This document shows, piece after piece, positions 7,512 to 16,562 of a stretch of DNA of 55,608 nt. Source of the stretch: Ruminococcus flavefaciens (lineage in GTDB: Bacteria > Bacillota > Clostridia > Oscillospirales > Ruminococcaceae); assembly GCF_900116855.1 (NCBI RefSeq), contig NZ_UETD01000012.1, forward strand, positions 109,250 through 164,857, given 5' to 3'. A program made the position numbers and the translations under genes. The notes under the pieces are model-generated. The model searched no databases and was not told the DNA's origin. It saw nothing but the letters and a program-made list of their open reading frames with translations. Numbering within the stretch: the first letter of the stretch is position 1; each line of letters starts with the position of its first letter.

Positions 7512-8840
7512 TTATTCTGCGTCTTCCCCGTCATTTTTTTCTGTTTTCAGCTTGTTGACGCGGCACACCTCTATGCGGTGGTGTTTCACCTCGAGAACGG
7601 CTATTTTAAGCCCTCCTGCCTCGAGAGTGAGCTGAGAGCCGTCCTTGGGTATCTCGCCCAGCTCGGCTATGACGTAGCCGCCGAAGGTCTCATATTTATC
7701 CGCAGGGAGAGTTACCTCAAGCTCCTCGCAGACGTCGCTGAGAGAGCTGATACCGGGAACTGTCCATGTGTTCTCCCCTGTCTGTTCAAGCCTTGCAGCA
7801 GGCTCGTCCTCGGGGTCATCGGCGAAGTCACCCACAAGCTCCTCAACAAGGTCGGTGATGGTGATGATACCGCTCATGCCGCCGTATTCGTCAACTACTA
7901 TGGCGAAATGGTCTGCACCGCGCTGTTTCATCTGGTCGAAAAGGCGGTCAGCCTTCATATTCTCGTGTACGAAGCAGGGCTCGCGGACTGCTTTAGCCAT
8001 TATGTTGTCCATGCTCTTGTCCTCAAGGCGGAAGTAGTCCTTTGCGTTGAGGACGCCTATGACGTTATCCACACTTTCTCCGCAGATGGGGAAAGCCGAA
8101 TGACGGGTTCGGTGGATAGTCTCCTCCCAGACACTGACGTCGTCGGCGCTCCAGAGAACGTCAACATCGGTCCTGTGTGTACATACCTGCTCTGCGGTCA
8201 TATCATCAAAGGCAAAGACGTTTTTGATTATTCGGTTCTCGTCCTCGTCGATGGTGCCCTTTTCCGCGCCTGCGTCGGACATCATGAGTATCTCCTCCTC
8301 GGTAACGGTATCGTCATCGCTCTCGGGGTCGATGCCCATGAGTCTGAGTATACCGCCTGCTGAGGCGTTGAGCAGCCATACCATAGGCGCAAACAGCTTT
8401 GACACGAAGGTGATGGCTCCGCTCATGGCGAGAGCTATCTTCTCGGGGTCTTTCATGGCTGCACGCTTGGGTATGAGCTCGCCGAAAACCAGTGTGAAAT
8501 ATGAAAGTATCAGTGTTATGAGAACTACCGATACCTTTTTTATGACAGCCGAGGGTATACCTATGCCCGTCTTTGATATTGCAGACGTAAGGTATTCCGA
8601 AAAGCTGTCCGCGGCAAAAGCCGCTCCGATAAAACCTGCCAGAGTGATAGCCACCTGTATAGTGGCAAGGAAGCGGGTGGGACTGTCCGTCAGCTTTTTC
8701 AGCCTTGCAGCCTTTTTGTTGCCGCTTGCAGCAAGCTTTTCAATACGCATATCATTGGTAGAAATGACAGCGACCTCCGCACAGGCAAAGACCGCATTTA
8801 GCGCAATAAGTATTATTTGCAGAATTATCTGCCCTAACAT
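7512..8840 (-). CDS. CNNM/CorC-type membrane transporter (hemolysin family)
   Basis: A 442-residue membrane protein. The N-terminal CNNM (DUF21) domain has four hydrophobic helices (about residues 1-170) and includes F-G-E-L-I-P-K-R-A. A tandem CBS pair follows (about 200-330, with V-I-G-V-L-N-A-K-D-Y and F-A-I-V-V-D-E-Y-G-G-M-S-G-I-I-T). A C-terminal CorC/HlyC domain ends the protein. Members of this family transport or sense Mg2+ or other divalent ions; the historic 'hemolysin' label is weakly founded. The ribosome-binding site is GGAGG. A long leader (8841-9115) lies upstream. Confidence 0.9.
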   Translation of the reverse strand: MLGQIILQIILIALNAVFACAEVAVISTNDMRIEKLAASGNKKAARLKKLTDSPTRFLATIQVAITLAGFIGAAFAADSFSEYLTSAISKTGIGIPSAVIKKVSVVLITLILSYFTLVFGELIPKRAAMKDPEKIALAMSGAITFVSKLFAPMVWLLNASAGGILRLMGIDPESDDDTVTEEEILMMSDAGAEKGTIDEDENRIIKNVFAFDDMTAEQVCTHRTDVDVLWSADDVSVWEETIHRTRHSAFPICGESVDNVIGVLNAKDYFRLEDKSMDNIMAKAVREPCFVHENMKADRLFDQMKQRGADHFAIVVDEYGGMSGIITITDLVEELVGDFADDPEDEPAARLEQTGENTWTVPGISSLSDVCEELEVTLPADKYETFGGYVIAELGEIPKDGSQLTLEAGGLKIAVLEVKHHRIEVCRVNKLKTEKNDGEDAE

Positions 8841-8893
8841 TTTATATCCTCCGTTTTAATATATTTTTTTCCATAACCTCATAAAGGCACAGC

Positions 8894-9004
8894 CTAACAC
8901 AAACGATAGTGCAGACCATGCCTCGGTATCATATATTCAGCGGAGTATATTCCGTAATTATCAGGATTACTGCCGTCGGGGGCACCGTCCATCTCAGTTT
9001 TCAT
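8894..9004 (-). CDS. possible 36-codon ORF in the CNNM gene leader
   Basis: An ATG-initiated ORF of 36 codons on the minus strand, with AGGAG abutting the first ATG and 11 bases from the second (codon 5). The peptide is polar, ends in Cys and matches nothing I recognise. It lies between the promoter at 9116-9144 and the CNNM transporter gene. It may be a leader peptide or chance. Apart from it and a hairpin, nothing else is visible in the 370-bp gap 8841-9211. Confidence 0.25.
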   Translation of the reverse strand: MKTEMDGAPDGSNPDNYGIYSAEYMIPRHGLHYRLC

Positions 9005-9100
9005 CTCCTGTTCTGCACAAATTATTTTTTTTCCGGCGAGACTTTTTTTATCCTTAAATAACAATATCTGAACCTTAAAGGGAATAAAAAAATATATAGT

Positions 9101-9144
9101 GTTCGCCTTGCGAACATTATATCATATATTTCAAAATAAAGCAA
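9101..9144 (-). promoter_or_regulatory. promoter with palindrome at the start site
   Basis: Minus-strand TTGCTT (9139-9144) and TATAAT (9116-9121) are spaced 17. A perfect GTTCGC/GCGAAC palindrome (9101-9115) abuts the -10 and covers the expected transcription start, so it could be an operator or a 5' hairpin. It would drive the CNNM transporter gene through a leader of about 270 nt. Confidence 0.55.
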
Positions 9145-9211
9145 CACTCAGCGGAAAATTTTTTCACAGTCTCCAAATCAGATGCATATTATAAGGCGGA
9201 GGTGTGATATT

Positions 9212-9826
9212 TTGCTGAAAGAACTTTTCCTCTCCGTAATTATCAGCATCGACATATTCCTTGCGGCAGCCGCCTGCTGCAACAGCGGAATACGGATACC
9301 ACTGCTGTCTGCTGCGGTCATAGACCTTATATCTGCGGCTGTACTTGGTATTTCCATGACATTTTCCGACATTATCTGCCGCGCTCTCCCTACGGAGCTC
9401 TGCCGCACGGCAGGGGAAGCTGTCCTAATCATCATTGGCTCTGCCACCATCGCAAAAAGCCTGTTCCGCAGCCTTGTGCGGCGGATAGCCGACAGGGGGG
9501 AGCTGCTGTTGAAGCTGAGGGGGAGCCCTCTCATGGTGAAGCTGTGCATTGACGATACCGCAGCGGATAAGGACTGCTCAAAGGTGCTGTCCGCAGGGGA
9601 GGCTGCCGCCCTTGCTCTCGCAAGCTCTCTCGACTCGGCAGCAACGGGACTCAGCTGCGGATACGGCGATATATCGCCGCTTTCTGCTTCTTCAATGACC
9701 TTTGTGTGCGGAGCCGCGGCACTTACCCTCGGCTCTATGGTCGGCAGAAAAATATCCTCCCTGCGGCATGATCTTTCATGGCTGGGAGGAGTACTTCTCA
9801 TAGTATTTGCCTTTTTTCAGGCTTAG
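9212..9826 (+). CDS. ytaF: YtaF-like sporulation membrane protein (MntP-related)
   Basis: A 204-residue integral membrane protein with about six helices in two halves. Each half begins with a D-x-x/S-x-D-x-x-A/G motif (S-I-D-I-F-L-A-A near residue 10; S-L-D-S-A-A-T-G-L near residue 138), the pattern of the MntP/YtaF family. YtaF is a sporulation-associated membrane protein and MntP exports manganese; I favour YtaF because of the helix order. The start is taken as TTG at 9212 with GGCGGAGGTG upstream; the upstream ATG at 9182 lacks a ribosome-binding site. Its 3' end overlaps the convergent phosphoesterase gene by four bases. Confidence 0.65.
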   Translation: MLKELFLSVIISIDIFLAAAACCNSGIRIPLLSAAVIDLISAAVLGISMTFSDIICRALPTELCRTAGEAVLIIIGSATIAKSLFRSLVRRIADRGELLLKLRGSPLMVKLCIDDTAADKDCSKVLSAGEAAALALASSLDSAATGLSCGYGDISPLSASSMTFVCGAAALTLGSMVGRKISSLRHDLSWLGGVLLIVFAFFQA

Positions 9827-10623
9827 ATCTCGTAAATCACGATCTCGGCAGGGTCAAAGAGTCTCAGCTTGCCCAGTCCTGCGGACACAAGGAGCTTCAT
9901 TTTACCGAAGGTATACACTCCCTTTGCGTTTTTCGGAAAGAATTTTCTCTCGGGAGAGAGCATTGCAACGCCGAAAAGCCTTACGATACCGCCGTGAACA
10001 TGACCGCTGAAGGTATAATCTGCGCCCCATTCCGCGTAGGCTTCCCCGAAAAAGGGATTGTGCGCCATGAGCAGCACCTCTCCCTCGGGACAGCTTCCAA
10101 GGAGGGCTTCCAGATCATCGGCGGTAATGCTGTCAAGACCGCGGTAGCCGCCGTTTTTCTTATACACGCCGTAATTTTCAAGGAGACCGTATATTTTCAG
10201 CTCCCTGCCATTTATACTCACCGTTGTATGCTGATTTTTCAGCAATACAGCCTCAGACCTTGCGAACATAGCCTCCAGCCCGGGCTTCATTTCCGCGGAA
10301 ATGCTCTGCTCGTGGTTGCCGTATATCATGTATACGGGAGCGATCTTACAGAGCTCCCCGAGAGTCTTTTCGACGCATTTCAGATCGGTGATATCCCTTG
10401 AAACGAGGTCTCCGCTGAAAATGATAAGGTCGGGTTTCTCCGCTCTTACCCTGCTGATGAGCCTGCTGTTGCCCCTGCCGAAGCGCCGCCTGTGGAGGTC
10501 GGAAAGATGGGCTATCTTAATGCCGCTGCCCAGCTTCTCACGCCTGACCGTAAGGATGTAAAGGTTCTCCGCTGCCGCATATACGGCGAGTAGTATTACT
10601 ACCAAAAGTATAATATAAATCAA
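9823..10623 (-). CDS. membrane-anchored metallophosphoesterase (YkuE-like)
   Basis: A 266-residue calcineurin-like phosphoesterase with an N-terminal membrane anchor (residues 1-20). The metal-binding blocks are all present: H-L-S-D-L-H, F-S-G-D-L-V, Y-G-N-H-E-Q, M-A-H-N-P and S-G-H-V-H-G-G. The start is a TTG overlapping the upstream stop (TTGA), with GGAGAG close by. It is the last gene of the gyrB-gyrA-downstream string. The substrate is unknown; relatives act on lipid or cell-wall phosphates. Confidence 0.85.
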   Translation of the reverse strand: MIYIILLVVILLAVYAAAENLYILTVRREKLGSGIKIAHLSDLHRRRFGRGNSRLISRVRAEKPDLIIFSGDLVSRDITDLKCVEKTLGELCKIAPVYMIYGNHEQSISAEMKPGLEAMFARSEAVLLKNQHTTVSINGRELKIYGLLENYGVYKKNGGYRGLDSITADDLEALLGSCPEGEVLLMAHNPFFGEAYAEWGADYTFSGHVHGGIVRLFGVAMLSPERKFFPKNAKGVYTFGKMKLLVSAGLGKLRLFDPAEIVIYEI

Positions 10624-10907
10624 TTTCTCTCTCCAAAAAACAGGTCGTGAAAACTTTTCTCCTCGCCCTTGGGTATTCTATGGGGACTTCCCGAAAACAG
10701 CAGCCTTATGGGCTGAGGCTTAAAGCCCTCGTCGCAGAAATGCTCGTAGGTATACTCGTCTATCTCATAATAATCGCTGTAATACATGAAGCTGTCGTTC
10801 TCCAGCGTATTCATCACATACATATTCAGTGCAGGAGACCAGCCCGCATACATGATATTGTTCGGGTGCATCTTTTTACGCTCTATAACTCCGCCCATAC
10901 CTCTCAT
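10620..10907 (-). CDS. hypothetical protein, 95 residues
   Basis: An unrecognised soluble protein rich in Tyr, Met and Phe in its middle (Y-Y-S-D-Y-Y-E-I-D-E-Y-T-Y). No signal peptide or membrane segment. Its start overlaps the upstream gene's stop (ATGA) and its stop overlaps the next gene's start, so it is a real operon member sitting between a membrane protein and a phosphoesterase. Confidence 0.65.
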   Translation of the reverse strand: MRGMGGVIERKKMHPNNIMYAGWSPALNMYVMNTLENDSFMYYSDYYEIDEYTYEHFCDEGFKPQPIRLLFSGSPHRIPKGEEKSFHDLFFGERN

Positions 10908-11374
10908 TTCCTTTCTCTGCGGCTGTCCTGCCCGTGTTTTTTCATTATCAGGGCGTCAACTACCCCGAAAATCAGCAGATACAGTGAGGTGAAAACAAAT
11001 CTTCCTGCATATGTGGCTATTACTTCCCGTACCGTTCCTCTGTATTCCGCTTCGGGAGAAAAAACGCTTATGTCTGGAGCTGCCAGCAGCATTATCACTG
11101 TCAGTATAATTCCCGTAAGCAGGGGCACGGCTGCCGAAAATATAAAGAAGAACCGCCGCGAGAAGCTGCCTTCCCTTCCGCTGTCAAGCTGTACGAAATG
11201 ATACATCATACATAGCACGAGGGGCGTCACCAAAGTGAAGCCCCATGCGTAGTTTATTTTTTCGTATACGAACCAGTTAGCCCACTGGCAGAAAAGGCTT
11301 ACCAGAGTCACAGCTATGGCTGTGAACGGGCTTTCGCGGAAGCTGAGGAAGCTCTCCTCAGACTTATTCCTCAT
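10904..11374 (-). CDS. small integral membrane protein
   Basis: A 156-residue protein with about four hydrophobic helices (roughly residues 16-32, 42-60, 78-100 and 128-146) and a basic C-terminus. The start at 11374 lies inside the last codons of gyrA and has GAGGAGA just upstream; a longer form would run deep into gyrA in another frame and is not credible. No family recognised. Cotranscribed with gyrA by overlap. Confidence 0.65.
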   Translation of the reverse strand: MRNKSEESFLSFRESPFTAIAVTLVSLFCQWANWFVYEKINYAWGFTLVTPLVLCMMYHFVQLDSGREGSFSRRFFFIFSAAVPLLTGIILTVIMLLAAPDISVFSPEAEYRGTVREVIATYAGRFVFTSLYLLIFGVVDALIMKKHGQDSRRERK

Positions 11375-13994
11375 TCTCCTCGTCCTCGGGCTCAGCCTCG
11401 ATGATAACCTCGTTCTGCTCCTCAAGTGCAGCCTCTGCCTCGGCAGCCTTTGCCTGCTCGTCGGTGAGCTGCTCCACCTTTTCGGTCTCGGCGTTGTCAT
11501 CGTGCTCAGCACGGGTGAAGGCAACTACATTTGCGCCCTCATTTACCCTCATTACGCGGACGCCCTTTGCGATACGTCCCATAACTCTGATATCGCTGGC
11601 GAGTATCCTGATGATGATACCGTCGCTGGATACGAGGATTATATCGTCGTCCTCGTCAACTATCTTTATTCCGCAGACATGACCGCGGATATCGTCCACC
11701 TTGTAGTTGGTAAGTCCGTAGCCGCCGCGGTTCTGGATACGGTAGCTGTCAAGCTCGGTGCGCTTGCCGTAGCCGTTTTCGGTGACTGTCAGGAGAGTTG
11801 CTCCCTCGCGGACTCTTGCCATGCTTACAACATAGTCGCCGTCGCGGAGCTTGATAGCTCTTACGCCGTGAGCGGAACGTGAAAGTGCTCTGCCCTTGCT
11901 CTCCTCAAGGCGGATAGCCATACCGTTATGGGTAGCTACAAAGAGCTGTGCATTTCCGTCTGTCATGCGGACGCCTGCTATCTCGTCGCCCTCGTCAAGA
12001 CCAATGGCGATAAGACCGTTCTTGCGGACGTTCTTGTACAGTGACAGGTTTGTCCTCTTTATCTTGCCGTTCTTTGTGACCATGGTGATGAACTTCTCAT
12101 CGCTGAAATCCGTGGTCTTTATCATTGCCGCTATCTTCTCGTTTTCTGTGAGAGGAAGCAGATTGATGAGGTTGAAGCCTCTTGATGCCTTTGAACCATC
12201 GGGTATCTCATAGCACTTGAGCTTGTACATGATACCCTTGTTGGATATGAACAGGATATTGTCGTGAGAGCCGCAGATGAACATCTCCTCCACGAAGTCC
12301 TCCTCACGCTGCTTCATGCCTGTTATGCCGCGTCCGCCGCGGTGCTGGGTCTTGTACTCAGTAAGGGGCATACGCTTGATGTAGCCGTTGTTTGTGAGAG
12401 TAACGACGCAGTCCTCCTCGGGGATAAGGTCCTCTATATCCACCTCGCCGCTGACATTCTCGATGTCTGTGCGGCGCTTGTCGCTGAACTTCTTGCGGAT
12501 AGCGTTGAGATCGTCCATGATTATAGCGTAGACTCTGTTTACGTCTGCAAGGATATCCTCATAGTCGGATATCTTTGTGAGCAGTCCGTAGAGCTCGTCG
12601 GTTATCTTCTGTCTCTCCAGACCTGTCAGCTGTCCCAGACGCATCTGGACGATAGCCTCAGCCTGTTCCTGTGAAAGACCTGTCTGCTCCTCGATGTGGA
12701 GACCTGTCAGGTCGTACTGTGCGCGGTCCAGAAGTGCGGACATATCAACGTCCTTGAAGCGCTCTATCATGCGGTCCTTGGCTTCCTGAACAGTAGAGCT
12801 GGAGCGGATTATGTCGATGACCTCGTCGATATAGTCGGCTGCAAGCACGAAGCCCTGAAGGATATGAGCTCTTTCGAGAGCCTTGCGCAGGTCGAAGCGT
12901 GTCCTTCTCTGGATAACGTCAACCTGAAATTCGAGGTAGTGCTGGAGCATCTGCTTCAGAGTGAGTATCTTTGGCTCGCCGTTTACCAGAGCCAGCATGA
13001 TTATGCCGACTGTATCCTGAAGCTGTGTAAGTGCAAAGAGCTTGTTGAGGACGATATTCGGAACAGCGTCCTTTTTCAGCTCGATAACTACTCTCATGCC
13101 GTCCTTGTCGGACTCGTCGCGGAGGTCGTAAAGTCCCTCTATGCGCTTGTCTCTTGCAAGCTGGTTTATGCTCTTGAGGAGTCTCTCCTTACGGAGCATA
13201 TAGGGTATCTCGTCGATGATGATACAATTTCTGCCCTTTATTTCCTCGAAGTGGGTACGGCTGCGGAGGATTATCTTGCCCTTTCCTGTGCCGTAAGCAG
13301 CGCGGATGCCTGCTCTGCCCATGATTATGCCGCCTGTAGGGAAGTCGGGACCCTGAATGTGCTCCATGAGCTGTTCAAGAGTGCAGTCTGGGTCGTCGAT
13401 AAGGAGCTGAAGTGCGTCTATGACCTCGCCCAGATTGTGGGGAGGGATATTTGTAGCCATACCTACGGCGATACCTACCGAGCCGTTTACCAGCAGATTT
13501 GGGAAACGTGAGGGGAGCACCACAGGCTCCTTGAGACGGTCGTCGTAGTTTGAGGTAAAGTCAACGGTCTCCTTGTTGATATCGGTGAGCATCTCCAGTG
13601 TGAGCTTTGCCATCTTAGCCTCGGTATAACGGTAAGCCGCAGGGCCGTCACCGTCGATGGAGCCGAAGTTTCCGTGGCCGTCAACAAGGGGATAGCGCAT
13701 TGAGAAGTCCTGTGCAAGTCTTACGAGAGCGTCGTATACTGACGCATCGCCGTGTGGATGATAACGTCCCAGAACCGCACCGACGGTATCGGCGCACTTA
13801 CGGTAAGGCTTATCGGGAGTAAGTCCGTTTTCGTGGAGCGTATACAGTATTCTTCTGTGTACGGGCTTCAGACCGTCTCTTACATCGGGGAGCGCTCTGG
13901 AAACAATTACCGACATGGCGTAATTGAGCATGGAATTTTCCATTTCGTCAACTATCTCGGTATTTATTACCTTTGAGTTGTCAGTGTAAAGCAT
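11364..13994 (-). CDS. gyrA: DNA gyrase subunit A
   Basis: An 876-residue type IIA topoisomerase subunit that cuts and rejoins DNA. The catalytic tyrosine is Y123 in A-A-Y-R-Y-T-E. The quinolone-resistance region reads H-G-D-A-S-V-Y-D (residues 81-88), so the position equivalent to E. coli Ser83 is Ala84, while the Asp87 equivalent is kept. The C-terminal domain carries the GyrA-box as Q-H-R-G-G-R-G, with His at the usual second Arg position, followed by the beta-pinwheel and a strongly acidic tail. GGAGG precedes the ATG. The gene is separated from gyrB by a small membrane-protein gene. Confidence 0.98.
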   Translation of the reverse strand: MLYTDNSKVINTEIVDEMENSMLNYAMSVIVSRALPDVRDGLKPVHRRILYTLHENGLTPDKPYRKCADTVGAVLGRYHPHGDASVYDALVRLAQDFSMRYPLVDGHGNFGSIDGDGPAAYRYTEAKMAKLTLEMLTDINKETVDFTSNYDDRLKEPVVLPSRFPNLLVNGSVGIAVGMATNIPPHNLGEVIDALQLLIDDPDCTLEQLMEHIQGPDFPTGGIIMGRAGIRAAYGTGKGKIILRSRTHFEEIKGRNCIIIDEIPYMLRKERLLKSINQLARDKRIEGLYDLRDESDKDGMRVVIELKKDAVPNIVLNKLFALTQLQDTVGIIMLALVNGEPKILTLKQMLQHYLEFQVDVIQRRTRFDLRKALERAHILQGFVLAADYIDEVIDIIRSSSTVQEAKDRMIERFKDVDMSALLDRAQYDLTGLHIEEQTGLSQEQAEAIVQMRLGQLTGLERQKITDELYGLLTKISDYEDILADVNRVYAIIMDDLNAIRKKFSDKRRTDIENVSGEVDIEDLIPEEDCVVTLTNNGYIKRMPLTEYKTQHRGGRGITGMKQREEDFVEEMFICGSHDNILFISNKGIMYKLKCYEIPDGSKASRGFNLINLLPLTENEKIAAMIKTTDFSDEKFITMVTKNGKIKRTNLSLYKNVRKNGLIAIGLDEGDEIAGVRMTDGNAQLFVATHNGMAIRLEESKGRALSRSAHGVRAIKLRDGDYVVSMARVREGATLLTVTENGYGKRTELDSYRIQNRGGYGLTNYKVDDIRGHVCGIKIVDEDDDIILVSSDGIIIRILASDIRVMGRIAKGVRVMRVNEGANVVAFTRAEHDDNAETEKVEQLTDEQAKAAEAEAALEEQNEVIIEAEPEDEENEE

Positions 13995-14043
13995 TTTTTC
14001 CTCCTGAGAGAATTTATTTTGTCCGCAGTATCATGCGTTATTC

Positions 14044-14616
14044 TCATTTTTTTAAGCTTCTTACGGTATCGAGCTCATTCTCGGAAAATCCCTCTTTCGG
14101 GAGTATATAGAACATTTCCTTTCCCGACATGAGCATGAAAAATCTTTCATATTCCATGAGCTGAAAGCTTTCATCGGCGGCAAGTCTGGTCTTTTCGGGA
14201 AGGGGATCGATATCCTCGGGGATATCATCCTTTTCCTCATCGGAGAGATCGCTGAGATCGTCCGAGACCGTGGATATATCCACAAATTTGTCGCCTACGC
14301 CTATTTTGTACACAGGCTCGCCCAGAGCCTTTACCGACTCTGTGAGACTGCGGCGGAGCTTCTTGGGGTTGTACCACTCTCTTGCCGCAAAGGCAAATGC
14401 TGCTACAATGGCGATATAGACGATGTATTTCTGTCTTGTGGAAGCGCCGCTCATTGCAAATATCCCCACACAGAGCAGAGCTATGGCAATAACAGTGAAT
14501 ATTATCATGTATATCCTGCTCTTGGGGTAAACGAATTTTTTCTGGAATTCGCCGTAAGCCTCGCTGAAAAGCTCTGAACTTACCTTGTATTCCTTTTCAA
14601 GCCTGTAATTTTCCAT
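14044..14616 (-). CDS. YcxB-like membrane protein
   Basis: A 190-residue protein with an N-terminal cytoplasmic strand region, two adjacent membrane helices (about residues 33-50 and 57-72) and a C-terminal domain ending in F-Y-I-L-P-K-E-G-F-S-E-N-E-L, the pattern of YcxB-like C-terminal domains. An acidic insert (D-D-L-S-D-L-S-D-E-E-K) lies in the middle. Function unknown. The start at 14616 is set by AGGAGC 7 bases upstream; it begins 12 bases after the gyrB stop and is probably cotranscribed. Confidence 0.65.
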   Translation of the reverse strand: MENYRLEKEYKVSSELFSEAYGEFQKKFVYPKSRIYMIIFTVIAIALLCVGIFAMSGASTRQKYIVYIAIVAAFAFAAREWYNPKKLRRSLTESVKALGEPVYKIGVGDKFVDISTVSDDLSDLSDEEKDDIPEDIDPLPEKTRLAADESFQLMEYERFFMLMSGKEMFYILPKEGFSENELDTVRSLKK

Positions 14617-14627
14617 TGCAGCTCCTG

Positions 14628-16559
14628 TCATATATCAAGATCCTGAGCGAACTTTGCGTTCTTCTCGATGAAGTTTCTTCTGGGCTCTACCTTGTCGCCC
14701 ATGAGTATGCTGAAGGTCTCGTCAGCCTTGAGGGCGTCCTCCATGCCAATTCTTACGATGGTACGGTGCTCGGGGTCCATAGTTGTCTCCCAGAGCTGTT
14801 CGGGGTCCATCTCACCAAGACCCTTGTAGCGCTGTACCTCTACGTCCTTGTACTTGCCGTCCTCGGAGAGCTCGGCGATGTACTTATCGCGCTCCTCATC
14901 GGAGAATGCGTAGTATATCTTCTTTTTGCGCTCGACTCTGAAAAGGGGAGGCTGAGCGATATAAACATTGCCGTTGGTGATAAGAGGTCTCATGTAGCGG
15001 AAGAAGAAGGTGAGGAGCAGAGTTCTGATGTGCATACCGTCAACATCGGCATCCGCCATGATTATTACCTTGCCGTAGCGGAGCTTTTCGATGTCGAAGT
15101 CCTCGCCTATTCCCGTTCCGAGGGCAGTAACCACGGGCTCCAGCTTGTCATTGCCGTAGATACGGTCTATACGGGCTTTTTCTACGTTGAGCATCTTGCC
15201 CCAGAGAGCAAGGATAGCCTGATAGCGTCGGTCACGTCCCTGCTTAGCAGAACCACCCGCAGAATCTCCCTCGACAATATATATCTCGGTATAGCGGTTG
15301 TCGCGCTCGGCGCAGTCTGCCAGCTTTTCGGGCATTGTCGCCTTTCCGAAAGCGTTCTTGTTACGCTCTGCTTCACGGGCGCGCTTTGCAGCTTCACGGG
15401 CTTTGAGAGCGGAAACGCTCTTTTCAAAGATGAGGTTTGCGGTCTCGGGGTTCTCCTCTAAGAAATTCATGAGCTTTTCCTGCACCATTTTCTCAATAAA
15501 TGGTCTTACCTCGGGATTTCCGAGACGTCCCTTTGTCTGACCCTCAAACTCACATTCTGTCAGCTTTACGGAGATGATAGCAGTAAGTCCCTCGCGGACG
15601 TCCTCGCCCTTGAGCTTGTCCTTGGCGTCCTTTATCTTGCCCATCTTGACGCCGTACTCGTTGATGACCTTGGTCAGGGCATTCTTGAAACCTGTCTCGT
15701 GGGAGCCGCCATCCTTTGTGTGGATATTGTTTGCGAATGAGAGTATTACCTCATTGTAGCTGTCGTTGTACTGGAGAGCTATCTCCGCGAAGGAGTCGCC
15801 CTGAGTTCCCGAAATATAGATAACATCGCCGCTGAGTGACTCAAGTCCTCTTGTGGCATGGATGTGCTCTACGAACTGACGGATACCGCCCTCATAGTGG
15901 AGAGTCTCGCTGATGATATTGGCGCTGTCGCGCTTGTCAGAGAAGACTATCTTTATTCCTGCGTTGAGGAAAGCCTGCTCACGGAGACGCTTCAGAAGCA
16001 CCTCATAATCGTAGACAGTGCTCTCGAATATCTCATCGTCAGCCTTGAACATTACGCTGGTACCTGTCTCCTTGGTATCGCCGATTATCTTCAGCTCCTC
16101 ATCGTAGTGACCGCGCTCAAAGCGCTGGAAGTAAACGTGCTCGCCGTCCTTGACTGTGAGCTCCAGCCATGAGGAAAGGGCATTTACTACCGAGGCGCCA
16201 ACGCCGTGGAGACCGCCCGATACCTTATATCCGCCGCCGCCGAACTTACCGCCCGCGTGGAGAATGGTATAAACTACCGTAGCAGCTGAGATGCCCTCCT
16301 TTGGGTGGATACCTACGGGGATACCTCGTCCGTTATCGGAAACGCGGATGATATCTCCCTCAAGTATCTCAACGGTTATCTCGGTACAGTAGCCTGCAAG
16401 GGCTTCGTCGATGGAGTTGTCCACTATCTCGTAAACGAGGTGGTGGAGTCCTCCGGGACCTGTGGAACCGATGTACATACCGGGTCTTTTGCGGACCGCT
16501 TCAAGTCCCTCCAAGACTTGTATGTCGTTTTCATCGTAATTGTTGTTCTGCTGACTCAT
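14628..16559 (-). CDS. gyrB: DNA gyrase subunit B
   Basis: A 643-residue ATPase subunit of gyrase. The GHKL ATPase domain shows D-N-S-I-D-E-A-L and [19 protein letters not shown]. The TOPRIM domain shows E-G-D-S-A-G-G-S-A and D-A-D-V-D-G-M-H-I. The C-terminus has the conserved Q-R-Y-K-G-L-G-E-M region. Its Shine-Dalgarno GGAGGTAA is formed by the last codons (TGG AGG TAA) of the upstream RAYT gene, so the two are physically interlocked. Confidence 0.98.
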   Translation of the reverse strand: MSQQNNNYDENDIQVLEGLEAVRKRPGMYIGSTGPGGLHHLVYEIVDNSIDEALAGYCTEITVEILEGDIIRVSDNGRGIPVGIHPKEGISAATVVYTILHAGGKFGGGGYKVSGGLHGVGASVVNALSSWLELTVKDGEHVYFQRFERGHYDEELKIIGDTKETGTSVMFKADDEIFESTVYDYEVLLKRLREQAFLNAGIKIVFSDKRDSANIISETLHYEGGIRQFVEHIHATRGLESLSGDVIYISGTQGDSFAEIALQYNDSYNEVILSFANNIHTKDGGSHETGFKNALTKVINEYGVKMGKIKDAKDKLKGEDVREGLTAIISVKLTECEFEGQTKGRLGNPEVRPFIEKMVQEKLMNFLEENPETANLIFEKSVSALKAREAAKRAREAERNKNAFGKATMPEKLADCAERDNRYTEIYIVEGDSAGGSAKQGRDRRYQAILALWGKMLNVEKARIDRIYGNDKLEPVVTALGTGIGEDFDIEKLRYGKVIIMADADVDGMHIRTLLLTFFFRYMRPLITNGNVYIAQPPLFRVERKKKIYYAFSDEERDKYIAELSEDGKYKDVEVQRYKGLGEMDPEQLWETTMDPEHRTIVRIGMEDALKADETFSILMGDKVEPRRNFIEKNAKFAQDLDI

Positions 16560-16562
16560 GTT

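Noticed and set aside
7578..8363. Plus-strand open frame opposite the CNNM transporter gene
   Set aside because: Antisense shadow of a gene with well-defined CBS and CorC domains.
10904..11524. Longer form of the membrane protein extending into gyrA
   Set aside because: The extra 50 residues are an out-of-frame Arg/Ser-rich translation of gyrA; the ATG at 11374 has a good ribosome-binding site.
12696..13511. Long plus-strand open frame opposite gyrA
   Set aside because: gyrA is certain; the opposite frame is a composition artefact without start signals.
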